Positions 26,071 to 34,767 are shown, counted from the first letter of the stretch. The stretch is 64,000 nt of DNA from JBPOJN01 sp052033505 (GCA_052033505.1 JBPOJN010000022.1:8962-72961), one strand, 5' to 3'. Notes: generated by a model from the letters alone, not told the origin. Program-made: numbers and translations.

Positions 26071-27201
26071 ATGGCTTTGTTCGTAGGTCTTATGTCCGGA
26101 ACGTCGATCGACGGAATCGACGTCGCCCTGGTCGATATCCGCGGAGAATCGAAAATTTCTCTTAAGTCTTGGGCCGTGTTTCCTTTTCCGAAAGGTTTCA
26201 AAAAACGGATCTTGAACGCTTCGCATCCGGCGGCGCCGCCGGTCGGTGAAATCTGCGCCTTGAATTTCGAGATCGGAGAACTCTTCGCCGATGCGGTCAA
26301 AAAATTGTGCCGTAAAGCGAGCGTACCCCTCTCAGATCTCAAAGCCATAGGTTCGCACGGGCAGACGATTTGCCATCTAGGCCGCAAAGGCACGATGCAG
26401 ATCGGCGAGCCTTCCGTCATCGCGGCGCGCACCGGCGTCACGACCGTCGCGGATTTCCGCCCGCGGGACATCGCCGAAGGTGGTTTCGGTGCGCCACTCG
26501 CGCCTTACCTGCATTATCTTTTATTCCGCCATCCGAAGAAAAACCGAGCCGTTCAAAACATCGGCGGCATCGCGAACGTGACGATACTTCCGAAAAATGC
26601 CTCGCCCGAAGACGTCCGCGGTTTCGATACAGGCCCCGGCAACATGGTCATCGACGGCGTGTTGCGTGAATTGACCGGCGACGAAAGCAGCTACGACCAC
26701 GGCGGAAAAATCGCCGAAAAAGGCCATGTTCATTTGAGGCTTCTGAAAGATTTGATGAAACATCCTTTTATCCGCCAAAAACCGCCGAAGACTTCGGGGC
26801 GAGAGGAGTTTGGCAAGAAATTCGTGCTCGACGTGATCCGTCGCGCACGGGCGCTTAGGCTTTCGCGCGAAGACCTGGTCGCGACCGTCACGGCCTTGAC
26901 CGCGTCGTCGATCGCAGAAAATTACCGCCGTTTTCTTTTTCCGAGGGTGATACCGGATGAGATTATATTGGGCGGCGGAGGAATCCACAACGCGTCTCTA
27001 ATGAAGATGCTGCGCGCGGAGTTGGCCGGTATTCCGATCCGGTCGTTCGACGATTTCGGCGTCGCGGCGGATGCTTTAGAAGCCGTTTGCTTCGCGGTGC
27101 TCGCCTATGAAACCTTACGAGGCCGCCCTTCAAGCATTCCCAGTGTGACCGGCGCCAAAAAGAGTGCTATCTTAGGAAAAATCGTTCGGGGGAATCCATG
27201 A
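26071..27201 (+). CDS. anmK: Anhydro-N-acetylmuramic acid kinase
   Basis: AnmK opens the 1,6-anhydro ring of anhydro-MurNAc, released during wall turnover, and phosphorylates it to MurNAc-6-phosphate. The 376-residue protein begins with the ATP-binding MALFVGLMSGTSIDGIDVAL block, has GSHGQTICH and GFDTGPGNMVID, and ends with ILGGGGIHNASLM. The ATG at 26071 is preceded by AAGGAAG; an upstream TTG lacks support. It shares a 4-base overlap with the LOG gene. With murU and amgK nearby it suggests a cytosolic muropeptide recycling locus. Confidence 0.94.
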   Translation: MALFVGLMSGTSIDGIDVALVDIRGESKISLKSWAVFPFPKGFKKRILNASHPAAPPVGEICALNFEIGELFADAVKKLCRKASVPLSDLKAIGSHGQTICHLGRKGTMQIGEPSVIAARTGVTTVADFRPRDIAEGGFGAPLAPYLHYLLFRHPKKNRAVQNIGGIANVTILPKNASPEDVRGFDTGPGNMVIDGVLRELTGDESSYDHGGKIAEKGHVHLRLLKDLMKHPFIRQKPPKTSGREEFGKKFVLDVIRRARALRLSREDLVATVTALTASSIAENYRRFLFPRVIPDEIILGGGGIHNASLMKMLRAELAGIPIRSFDDFGVAADALEAVCFAVLAYETLRGRPSSIPSVTGAKKSAILGKIVRGNP

Positions 27202-28151
27202 AAGAGCATCTGAAGAAGTACATCGACGAGAGCAAGACGTCGCACGTCCGGGGTTTGAGGATCTTGCTGGAATATTTCTACGCGACTGAGATCTTCGAGA
27301 AAATCACGCGCGATCATACCAAAATCATATCCGTCTTCGGCTCTGCGCGCACGCAGCCGCATTCGTTGGATTATCGCATGGCCCAGGAATTGGGCGCATT
27401 GCTCTACAAAGCCGGTTTCGCCGTCGTGACGGGAGCTTCCCGTGGTATCATGCAGGCGGCCAATCAAGGCGTCGCCGACGAGATCGCACGTCAGGTGGTG
27501 AAACTCAAAAAAGCCCCATCGATCGAAAAAGCGCGAACCGTGGGTTTCTACAAACAAATGCTCGCGCGCCACTCCGTGGGATTGGGTATTTCGCTGCCGA
27601 TGGAATCCGAAAATAATCCCTTCGTCGGTGTGGGCGCCACGTTCCACTATTTCATGGTGAGAAAGTTTTTCTTCGGGACGCTTTCTTCGGGTTTCATCGC
27701 CTGCGAGGGTGGGTGGGGCACGCGCGACGAACTTTTCGAAATATTGACCTTGGTCCAAACCGGAAAATCACCGCTACTGCCGATCGTCTATCTATCTTCG
27801 GATCCGAGTCATTTGGCCCAAGACCTGAAGCATACGCTCAAGAAACAATACATCTCACCGGCGGACATGGATCTTATCAAGCTTGTCAAAACCCCTCAGG
27901 AAGCCGCGCGCGAAGTGACTCGATTTTATCGAAACGTCGACCGGGTGACGTATGAAAAGGATTATTACGTCAGGATCGATCTTAAGAAGAGCGTCTCAGA
28001 CGTGGTGCAAGGCAAGGTCGAAAAAATCTTAGCGAATGGAGATAAGTCCCCCTTGGATATTGAATGGAGCGCGCGCAAACTGGTGCTCCGCCAATACTCC
28101 CCGCATTCTTACGGCGATCTTCGAAGAGCGATTGATGTCTTGAATGGGTAA
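27198..28151 (+). CDS. LOG-family protein (lysine decarboxylase-like fold)
   Basis: The 317-residue Rossmann-fold protein has the LOG-type motifs: SVFGSARTQPHS near 40, TGASRGIMQAAN near 78 and CEGGWGTRDELFE near 172, a variant of PGGxGTxxE in which the first residue is Glu. LOG enzymes hydrolyse nucleotide monophosphate N-glycosidic bonds; many bacterial members have unknown substrates. The C-terminal 80 residues are an extra helical tail. Coupled to anmK by an ATGA overlap. Confidence 0.85.
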   Translation: MKEHLKKYIDESKTSHVRGLRILLEYFYATEIFEKITRDHTKIISVFGSARTQPHSLDYRMAQELGALLYKAGFAVVTGASRGIMQAANQGVADEIARQVVKLKKAPSIEKARTVGFYKQMLARHSVGLGISLPMESENNPFVGVGATFHYFMVRKFFFGTLSSGFIACEGGWGTRDELFEILTLVQTGKSPLLPIVYLSSDPSHLAQDLKHTLKKQYISPADMDLIKLVKTPQEAAREVTRFYRNVDRVTYEKDYYVRIDLKKSVSDVVQGKVEKILANGDKSPLDIEWSARKLVLRQYSPHSYGDLRRAIDVLNG

Positions 28152-28361
28152 AATAACCACCAAACAACCAACGCAGAACCTCAACAGCCGGTCAATCCCT
28201 TGGATCTCTTGTCTGGAGCCATGAAAAAAAAGTATCGGGGGATGTCTCTGATGGTACTCGGGCGGCGGGATAGACGATAAAGCAAGGCATCCAATTCGTA
28301 GGACAGCGGCTACGGCGGCACGATCCTAAAATGGATCGGTGGTTTGGGGCTGGCGAGTCTT

Positions 28362-29090
28362 TTATTGAGTGGGAGATGAGAAGAGGTCGGCTTTGAGGTC
28401 TTCTTCCGCCTGCGTATAATTTCGATAAGTCCCTAAATCGTTCCAATAGCCTTCATAGAGAAATCCTCCGATTTCCTCATTTTTTACGAGAGCCGTTTGA
28501 TAACCGTTTTGGATGATGCAGGATTCACCTTCGGGTAGATTTTTTAAAAATCTGGGTTCGAGGATTTGAACTCCCGTGAAATGAACCCTCCGAGCGCCTT
28601 CGATGTCGCGGGTTTGACCTATGGAAAGAATTCGGCCTTCCGGAGACAATGAGATCGCGGTTGGCGCGTCCAGTGCCGATAAATCCAGAGGGCGCACGAC
28701 CATCGTGGCGACGGCGTTTTTCGTTTCATGAAACTCCCGCAAAGCCTTCAAGTCCACGTCGATCAAGATGTCGCTGTTAAGCACGAAAACTGGTTTTCCC
28801 GGAAAGAATGTCGCTGCCTGCCGGATGCCGCCACCCGTTCCCAAAATTTTTTCTTCCCAAGAATAACGCAAACGCAATCCGAAGCGCGACCCGTCGCCCA
28901 GATCCTTTTCGATCATGTCGCCTAGGTAATGCAGATTAATAACGACGTCTTGGATGCCGTTTTTTTTGAGGAGAGACAGAGAGTGGTAGATGAGAGGCTT
29001 GCCGCCCACTGGGATCAAGGCTTTGGGCATTGTCTCGGTCAAAGGGCGGAGTCTCGTTCCGAGGCCGGCGGCTAAGATGATGGCTTGCAT
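28362..29090 (-). CDS. murU: MurU-like N-acetylmuramate-1-phosphate uridylyltransferase
   Basis: The 242-residue nucleotidyltransferase opens with ILAAGLGTRLRPLTETMPKA, the nucleotide-binding loop. VLNSDILIDVDL holds the metal-binding Asp, and a typical C-terminal WNDLGTYRNY follows. Family members make NDP-sugars. The direct pairing with an AmgK-type kinase (ATG immediately after its stop) matches the Pseudomonas AmgK-MurU pathway, in which UDP-MurNAc is made from recycled MurNAc, bypassing MurA. The specific name rests on that context. Confidence 0.8.
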   Translation of the reverse strand: MQAIILAAGLGTRLRPLTETMPKALIPVGGKPLIYHSLSLLKKNGIQDVVINLHYLGDMIEKDLGDGSRFGLRLRYSWEEKILGTGGGIRQAATFFPGKPVFVLNSDILIDVDLKALREFHETKNAVATMVVRPLDLSALDAPTAISLSPEGRILSIGQTRDIEGARRVHFTGVQILEPRFLKNLPEGESCIIQNGYQTALVKNEEIGGFLYEGYWNDLGTYRNYTQAEEDLKADLFSSPTQ

Positions 29091-30134
29091 TTAATTGAAT
29101 TCCGGCACGTATTTTTTAAGCAGGTTCAAAAGTCTTGTGTATTCGGGCAATCGCTCGAAGGTCTCGCGCACGTAGGCGAGCGAGTCCGGAATGTGTTTTA
29201 AGAAATTGGGATTACCTTTGACGCGGTCGATGTAGACGAAACGGCCGGCATCTTTGAGTTTCCGCTGCAACGTCATCAAATCGAAGAGCCGCGTGAAATC
29301 CGCGAGCGGCATTTCGAAACCTAACGCGGCCTTCATGCGTTCGACGTAGTATCGGATCAATCGTTCGCGCAGGCTCACGTCCAAAGCGATGTATGAATCC
29401 CGGAGCAGGGCGACCAGGTCATAAGGCAGGGGGCCGCGCAATGCGTCCTGAAAATCCAAGAGTTTTAAGTTGTCGCCAATGGCCATGAGATTCCGGCTTT
29501 GGAAGTCCCGGTGCACGAGCACTTGCGGGGCGGCGATCAATGTATTGGTGATTTTCGAGGTTTCGGCTTGAAGCGCCGCGCGGTCTTCAGGGTTTATCTT
29601 CCGGTCGAGCCTGACCTCGATGCCGTATTCGAAAAAATGCTCGAATTCCCAATTAAGCAGCGTTGCATCGAAGGAACGCCGATGCAGGAAGTGATCCTCC
29701 GTCTGGTGCGTTTCTTTTTGGAATTTCAAAAGCAGCTCGATGGCTCTTTGATACCAAAGCTCCCGGTCCGCGTCGGAGGAAACGAGGATGCGTTTTTCGA
29801 AGGTTTCGTCGCCTAAGTCTTCGATCAATATCAGGCCTTGAGCCAGGTCATGTCCCGCGATGTCCGGTACCGGCAGAGATTTTTCCGAAAGATAACGCGC
29901 GACGATCAGAAAGGGAGGCTCAGCGGGTTTTTCGACGGCGTTCGTGATTTCTTCCGAGGCGCTCGATTTGCCTGCTGGCATCTGCATGACGATGAAGGAG
30001 CGTCCGCCGTCCAGAGCCAGACGGTAGTAAACGCGATACGAGGCCTCGCCTTGGATTTTTTGAAGTTGGAAATCGGTAAACGGAATGTTTTTCGCTTTCA
30101 ATAAGCAACGGATGTTTTCTTCGAGTGACGTCAT
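29091..30134 (-). CDS. amgK: AmgK-like anomeric MurNAc/GlcNAc kinase
   Basis: The 347-residue aminoglycoside-phosphotransferase-fold kinase has the HRDFQSRN catalytic loop with Asp (about residue 210) and LDFQDALRGP with the Mg-binding Asp (about 230). The arrangement LVHRDFQSRNLM is typical of AmgK. It would phosphorylate MurNAc at the anomeric position for the adjacent MurU. The stop directly abuts the murU start. Antibiotic kinases share the fold, but the neighbour argues for cell-wall recycling. Confidence 0.83.
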   Translation of the reverse strand: MTSLEENIRCLLKAKNIPFTDFQLQKIQGEASYRVYYRLALDGGRSFIVMQMPAGKSSASEEITNAVEKPAEPPFLIVARYLSEKSLPVPDIAGHDLAQGLILIEDLGDETFEKRILVSSDADRELWYQRAIELLLKFQKETHQTEDHFLHRRSFDATLLNWEFEHFFEYGIEVRLDRKINPEDRAALQAETSKITNTLIAAPQVLVHRDFQSRNLMAIGDNLKLLDFQDALRGPLPYDLVALLRDSYIALDVSLRERLIRYYVERMKAALGFEMPLADFTRLFDLMTLQRKLKDAGRFVYIDRVKGNPNFLKHIPDSLAYVRETFERLPEYTRLLNLLKKYVPEFN

Positions 30135-30155
30135 AAAGATTCCGAGATTTCGATT

Positions 30156-31259
30156 TTAAGGTTGTCGGTACCAGCTGCGCAACACGTCCAAAGCGGGTTT
30201 GCCGCGCGGTGTGTACGTAGGATCGGTCGGACCGCCTTGTCCATACCAATTCCAAAAATAGACCCCGGCGATTTTTTCTTTTTTCTCCGCGAGCCAGGCC
30301 CGGAAAAAAGCCTCGTAACAAAGCGCCTGCTCGCCCAAGTCGATCGCGGCCTCACGCGTGTAATCCCATGGTTTCGAGCACGTGCCGTCGACGCTGGGAT
30401 AGCCGATTTCGGTGATGATGAGAGGCTTCTTGTTCTTTTCCTGCCAGGTCCGGATTTCGTTCTCGATATTCCACCATTTGGCCACGAGCTCTTCGACGGT
30501 GGGGGTCATGCTGGCGGTCAATTCGTAATAGGCGTTCAGTCCCAAGAAATCCAAGTCCTTCCAAAATCCGATTTTTTGGTAATGGTCCCAGTTCGCCGAA
30601 TAAAGAAGTTTCCCCCGATAAAAGCGGCGTACGTCGCGTATGAGTCTCCGCCAAAAAGCGCGCTGGTCTTCCATAGAGCAAAGTTCGGAGCCCACTGAAA
30701 AAAGAGCGACTTTTTCCCGCGCGGCCAGGCGCGCGTAGTACATCGTGAAATTCCGGTAGCTTTTAAGCCACGCGGCCTTGTTTCGCGGGGCCACGACGCC
30801 TCGCCATTCCTTGGCCTCGCGGTTCTCAATGCGGAGTATAGGAAAAAGGAAAACTTCCAAGCCCAAAGACCGGGCCTGATCGATGACGCGCTCCAAGACC
30901 TCGTCGGGAATCGTATGAAAATCCCCCACGATCTTCCGCCGCGGGTAAATCCTCTGGGAGTGGATGTTGTCTTGGTACCAAGACACGATCAGGGAAATGT
31001 GCGTCGCGCCCGTGTCTTTGATTTCCCTTAGTTCCGGCAAGTAATCATGGGCCGGATCCGATTGGAGCAGGAGAGAAATGCCTTTTTGGTAAGCAAAAAG
31101 AGAAGGGGAGGCTATGGAGACTAGAATGATCATGGAGGAAAAAAGTCCCATATGGGATTTTAATACTCTTGGAAAAATTTTTAGTCCTATGCAGATTTTA
31201 GTCGCAACATTTTGCAACAGTCTGCGATAAGGAATCATGTAAGGGTTGATTGACTCCAT
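30156..31259 (-). CDS. Putative exported glycoside hydrolase (GH113-like TIM barrel)
   Basis: The 367-residue protein has a hydrophobic segment at about 40-55 that could be a signal peptide or an anchor. A TIM-barrel-like domain follows with probable catalytic Glu in FSVGSELCSMED (acid/base, about residue 188) and IITEIGYPS (nucleophile, about 280), like GH113/GTA-type glycosidases. Substrate unknown; wall glycans or mannan-type polymers are possible. The annotated ATG is uncertain: a start at 31151 would put the hydrophobic segment at the true N-terminus. It lies 21 bases upstream of amgK. Confidence 0.65.
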   Translation of the reverse strand: MESINPYMIPYRRLLQNVATKICIGLKIFPRVLKSHMGLFSSMIILVSIASPSLFAYQKGISLLLQSDPAHDYLPELREIKDTGATHISLIVSWYQDNIHSQRIYPRRKIVGDFHTIPDEVLERVIDQARSLGLEVFLFPILRIENREAKEWRGVVAPRNKAAWLKSYRNFTMYYARLAAREKVALFSVGSELCSMEDQRAFWRRLIRDVRRFYRGKLLYSANWDHYQKIGFWKDLDFLGLNAYYELTASMTPTVEELVAKWWNIENEIRTWQEKNKKPLIITEIGYPSVDGTCSKPWDYTREAAIDLGEQALCYEAFFRAWLAEKKEKIAGVYFWNWYGQGGPTDPTYTPRGKPALDVLRSWYRQP

Positions 31260-31295
31260 CGATTTTCTCTAAGGTCTTATAAGTTTTGAACCTTG

Positions 31296-31355
31296 GGGTG
31301 AAGGATGGAGAAAGGAGACATTCCTTCACCCTCCAATCCCCCATCTCCTTTCTCC
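31296..31355. repeat. Two interleaved perfect inverted repeats
   Basis: Arm A GGGTGAAGGA (31296-31305) pairs with TCCTTCACCC (31322-31331). Arm B GGAGAAAGGAGA (31307-31318) pairs with TCTCCTTTCTCC (31344-31355). The order A-B-A'-B' means the two stems compete or form a pseudoknot. The region is a purine tract followed by a pyrimidine tract, between rlmE and the glycoside hydrolase gene. On the plus strand it is followed by a strong terminator. Confidence 0.6.
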
Positions 31356-31363
31356 GCTAAAAG

Positions 31364-31401
31364 CGGCCCTGTACCTCACGGTGCAGGGCCGTTTTTATTT
31401 T
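31364..31401. terminator. Strong intrinsic terminator overlapping the rlmE stop
   Basis: A 12-bp stem, CGGCCCTGTACC / GGTGCAGGGCCG, closes a TCAC loop and is followed on the plus strand by TTTTTATTTT. On the minus strand the rlmE stop codon (31376-31378) sits in the loop and a CTTTT run follows, so it can also end rlmE. No annotated plus-strand gene feeds into it. Confidence 0.8.
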
Positions 31402-31990
31402 GGAATCCCTTGCCCACCAAATAGACTTCCGTAGACGTTTTTCGCGTCGCATCCGGGATGAATATCTTGATCTGCTCGAAGCTGTCCTTCATGCGTTTCT
31501 TGAAGATCTCCAATTCGTCGCCGGGGAAGATTTTCACAACGAAATCGCCGCCTTCGATCAAAGTATGAAAGCACATGTCGAGGGCCAGTTCGGCCAGTTC
31601 GTAGGAGTTGAAGTGATCTTTAAATTTGATGCCGGAGAGGTTTGGCGACATGTCCGAGAGCACGAGATCAGCTTTCCGGCGTAGTTCGGTCAAAAGCCTG
31701 CGGCGCGTGGATTCGACGCGGAGATCCCCTTGAAGACAGACGGCGTTTCTCTGCGAAAAAGGCACGACTTCGTCCAAATCAATGCCCAAAATCTGCCCGG
31801 AAGGACCGACTTCTTTGAGGGCGACCTGCATCCAACTTCCGGGAAAGCACCCTAAATCCAGTACCTGGATGCCTTTTTTGAAGATGTGGAAGCGCTGATG
31901 GATTTCGATCAGTTTGAACGCGGCGCGGGAACGCCAGCCGTCTTCTTTGGCTTTTTTGTAGAAACGGTCTTTGCGGTCGTAGACGGCCAT
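31376..31990 (-). CDS. rlmE: 23S rRNA 2'-O-ribose U2552 methyltransferase
   Basis: The 204-residue RrmJ/FtsJ-family enzyme methylates U2552 in the ribosomal A-loop late in 50S assembly. It shows SRAAFKLIEI (catalytic Lys near 25), the SAM loop DLGCFPGSWMQV, VLSDMSPNLSG with the catalytic Asp, and a conserved VVKIF Lys near 150. Length is standard. It follows the exonuclease gene by four bases. Its last codons and stop form part of an intrinsic terminator. Confidence 0.94.
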   Translation of the reverse strand: MAVYDRKDRFYKKAKEDGWRSRAAFKLIEIHQRFHIFKKGIQVLDLGCFPGSWMQVALKEVGPSGQILGIDLDEVVPFSQRNAVCLQGDLRVESTRRRLLTELRRKADLVLSDMSPNLSGIKFKDHFNSYELAELALDMCFHTLIEGGDFVVKIFPGDELEIFKKRMKDSFEQIKIFIPDATRKTSTEVYLVGKGFQNKNGPAP

Positions 31991-31994
31991 GGAT

Positions 31995-32570
31995 TTAGAA
32001 TAAAGACAGGTTCGCCGGCGGCGCCGGATCTTGCCAGTCGACTTTCACGGAGAGTTTTTGCTGGCCGTCGCGGGACATGTAATAAACCACGCCGTTTTTC
32101 TTGCCGTATTCATAGACGTCGCGCGTGATTTTGACGTCGTCCAAGCAGTATCGTTTGAGGTTGTCCCAGTCACCCGCGCGGAAGTAACGGATCGCGTCTA
32201 AGCCGGAGCCGCTTTTTCCGATACCCAGTGTCGCCGTGGCGACGCTCTGGAGGCTGACGCGGTGGCCGAGCAAGCCTTCGAGGTTTTCCAGTATGTCGAA
32301 TAGAGGGATTTTTTTGAGATCAATGCGTTTGCAGTAAGGCTGGAGCACTGGAAAATCGAATTTTCGGATGTTGAATCCGATCACGCGTGAGGCACTGGAG
32401 AGCATTTCTTCGAGGTTTCCGATTTCGGCCTCTTCGAAGCATTTTAGGGAATCGTCGTTGTAGAAGTAAGTGCCTACGACCGAAACTCCCAGCTCGGAAA
32501 AATTCCGGCCTCCGACTTCATCGAAGGTTTTCTGGGTTTCCAAATCCAATACGATTTGACGATGGGGCAT
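31995..32570 (-). CDS. DnaQ-like 3'-5' exonuclease/RNase H-fold protein
   Basis: The 191-residue protein has the RNase H-like nuclease acidic motifs: VLDLETQ (DxE) at the start, GFNIRKFDFPVL (second Asp) near 65 and YCLDDVKITRDVY (last Asp) near 145. It resembles the RNase_H_2/YprB-type exonuclease domain without a helicase or polymerase partner. The substrate is presumably nucleic acid. It is packed between a flavoprotein-like gene and rlmE on the same strand. Confidence 0.8.
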   Translation of the reverse strand: MPHRQIVLDLETQKTFDEVGGRNFSELGVSVVGTYFYNDDSLKCFEEAEIGNLEEMLSSASRVIGFNIRKFDFPVLQPYCKRIDLKKIPLFDILENLEGLLGHRVSLQSVATATLGIGKSGSGLDAIRYFRAGDWDNLKRYCLDDVKITRDVYEYGKKNGVVYYMSRDGQQKLSVKVDWQDPAPPANLSLF

Positions 32571-32583
32571 GCGTTTCCGTTCC

Positions 32584-34080
32584 TTAGGATCCCGATTGGT
32601 TCCGGACTTTCAACTCTCCGGCCCAGATCAACTCGACCGCGCGCAAGGCCGAAAGGATTTTGCCTTCGAGCCCCAAGGTCGGCAAGACGTTGGGGCCTAA
32701 GGTGAAAAGATTTTTGTAAGGTGATTCGATCGAAGGGAAAAACAGCGAAGGCGCGTAAGAAGTCTGGCGCTCGGCCATGCGGGTCAAGACCTGGCCTACG
32801 TCTACTTGCCCGTGGTCCGGGAAAAGTTCCGCGGTTTCGCCCGACGTTTCGACGGGTTTTTCGGACGGTGGAAACACGCGATGCGGGGAAGAGAAGGCCA
32901 GAAGTCGTTTTAATTGCGCGTCGATATCCGCATGGATGGCCGCGTGCGACGCGGGGTCGACCACGGAAGCGCCTTCGGGCGATTTGTGCGTGGGATCCCC
33001 GGGGACGATGTAGGTCACGGTCATCAAAAGGTCGCCGTTTTCGCGCGGTTTCGGCGTCGGATGGAGATTGATCTCCAGATAATTCGCGCCGATCAACGGC
33101 GCCGCGGGATCCTGGATCAAGATCACGTTTTCCTTCATCGGCGCGGGCAGGTCTTTTTGCCAAAATTCATACTGGACGCAAAAGCGCGTTTCCACGGGCG
33201 TCAAGTCCTCGACTTTGTTCTTGGTACGGTCGGTTAAGAACGCCAGGAAAGGATTCGGAAGGTCGCGGTAAATTTTCCGGATGTCCAAGTTGCCCAGTAG
33301 GAAACGGCACCGCGTGGGGAAATTATAGCGCGGTAGCTGGACGGCCTTGATTTCGTTGCGTTTGGTGACGACTTCGAAAGGTTCTTCGCCCAAGGGATGC
33401 ACGAGGCCCCCGAAATAATCGAGTTTGTCGAAAAATATTTTTTTCAGCTCGCGGACCCCGCCTTTGATCGAGAAACTCGCCGTCGTTTCGGTCGGGAGCA
33501 AAAGCAGGAGCGATAAAAGAGGTGAATCCGACAGCGGGGCGCGCGACAGGAAGCGGATCTGTGCCAAGATCAGGCTCTTGACGCCTTGGGAGAGCCGGTT
33601 CCACGGATCCAAGATCCTCTCGCGCGGAAAGGCTTCGATCCAGCGGGTGAAGGCCTTTTTTTCCTTCGTTCCGACGACCGGCAAAAACGTGAGTAAATCG
33701 TCCAAGCACTGGGTGCGTGCTTCGTCGACCGCCTGGAAAAGCGCTTCGAGCGTCGCGCGATCCTGTGGGAATTCGCGGTCGATTTCCTTGAGCAGATGAG
33801 GCCGCGATTTGGAGAGATCCAGCCGGTGTTTAGGGAAGATGACTTGGGCCGCGATTTTATTTTCCGTGAGATTTTGAAGCTTGGAGTCGGGGATCATCAA
33901 CTTCCCCAAGAGGCTTTTAAAGCTCCGCGAACCGATGCCGGTGGCTAAATGCGGGCAGGGATCGTCGTGATCATCGTCCAAGACGAGCACGTTCATGCCT
34001 CTCTTGGCCAAGAGCGTCGCGGCCATGACTCCGGAGAGGTCGCTGCCTAAAACTAGGAGGTCGCAGAAATTAAGGGACAT
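32584..34080 (-). CDS. FAD/NAD(P)-binding protein, amine-oxidase/phytoene-desaturase-like
   Basis: The 498-residue protein begins with a Rossmann dinucleotide fold (CDLLVLGSDLSGVMAATLLAKRG then VLVLDDD), with GSDLSG replacing the classic GxGxxG. The C-terminal LFTLGPNVLPTLGLEGKILSA resembles the flavin-binding end of amine-oxidase-like enzymes. The middle is weakly conserved. It is one base upstream of the exonuclease leader region and directly follows the UPF0173 gene (34081), so it is cotranscribed. Reaction unknown. Confidence 0.65.
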   Translation of the reverse strand: MSLNFCDLLVLGSDLSGVMAATLLAKRGMNVLVLDDDHDDPCPHLATGIGSRSFKSLLGKLMIPDSKLQNLTENKIAAQVIFPKHRLDLSKSRPHLLKEIDREFPQDRATLEALFQAVDEARTQCLDDLLTFLPVVGTKEKKAFTRWIEAFPRERILDPWNRLSQGVKSLILAQIRFLSRAPLSDSPLLSLLLLLPTETTASFSIKGGVRELKKIFFDKLDYFGGLVHPLGEEPFEVVTKRNEIKAVQLPRYNFPTRCRFLLGNLDIRKIYRDLPNPFLAFLTDRTKNKVEDLTPVETRFCVQYEFWQKDLPAPMKENVILIQDPAAPLIGANYLEINLHPTPKPRENGDLLMTVTYIVPGDPTHKSPEGASVVDPASHAAIHADIDAQLKRLLAFSSPHRVFPPSEKPVETSGETAELFPDHGQVDVGQVLTRMAERQTSYAPSLFFPSIESPYKNLFTLGPNVLPTLGLEGKILSALRAVELIWAGELKVRNQSGS

Positions 34081-34755
34081 TTACAATTCGTAAGTCTCAC
34101 CGGCGCCCATGATTTTGACACGCGCCAAATCCCCAACTTTATCGGCGAATTCCTCGGGATCCTGTTTGATCTCGGGGAAGGTGTTGTAATGCATCGGCAC
34201 GGCGAGTTTGGGTTTCAAGAACTCAACGGCCTTGGCGGCGTCGGCGGGGCCCATCGTGTAATTGTCGCCGATCGGCAGGAACGCCACGTCAATGTTGTGC
34301 TGTTCTCCTAACAGCTGCATTTCCAACGAAAGACCCGTGTCGCCCGCGTGGTAGATCGTACGGTTGTCCGTCTTGATGATGACGCCGCAGGGTGATCCGC
34401 CGTAGGTGCCGTCGGAAAATCCGCAGCTGTGGGACGCCGGTGTCAGGATGACTTCGCCGAAATCGAAGGTGTAGCTGCCGCCGATGTTCATGCCGTGGCC
34501 GGTCGCGCCTTTCGCGATCGCGTATTGGACCAGTTCATAGACACCGATGACGGGGGCGTGATTTTTCTGCGCGATTTCGATGGTGTCCCCGAAGTGATCC
34601 GCGTGCGCGTGCGTCGCGATGACGGCGTTGCAAAGGATTTCATTAGGGTTGACCTTGACGTGGGGGTTACCTTTCAAAAACGGATCGATGATGACCTTGC
34701 CCTTGGATCCTTCAATCAGGAAGCAGGAGTGGCCGAAGTAGGTGAATTTGATCAT
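34081..34755 (-). CDS. UPF0173 metal-dependent hydrolase (metallo-beta-lactamase fold)
   Basis: The 224-residue protein has the zinc-binding THAHADHFGD motif (HxHxDH) near residue 52, a second His in TPASHSCGFSDG, YHAGDTG near 130 and a final His in AVPMHYNTFP. This is the UlaG-like UPF0173 family of broadly conserved hydrolases with unsettled substrates. The ATG is preceded by AAAGGAG. It lies 12 bases after the upstream barrel protein gene. Confidence 0.88.
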   Translation of the reverse strand: MIKFTYFGHSCFLIEGSKGKVIIDPFLKGNPHVKVNPNEILCNAVIATHAHADHFGDTIEIAQKNHAPVIGVYELVQYAIAKGATGHGMNIGGSYTFDFGEVILTPASHSCGFSDGTYGGSPCGVIIKTDNRTIYHAGDTGLSLEMQLLGEQHNIDVAFLPIGDNYTMGPADAAKAVEFLKPKLAVPMHYNTFPEIKQDPEEFADKVGDLARVKIMGAGETYEL

Positions 34756-34767
34756 GAGAGATCTCCT

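Noticed and set aside
25512..26471. Open frame of 319 codons on the minus strand across the PPTase/anmK region
   Set aside because: It overlaps two well-supported genes, has a low-complexity Arg/Ser-rich translation and no domain.
28152..28361. Possible small gene, IS remnant or terminator between the LOG gene and murU (including CGATCC-TAAAAT-GGATCG at 28321-28338)
   Set aside because: The short frame here runs into murU out of frame, no transposase motif is visible, and the 6-bp hairpin has no T-run.
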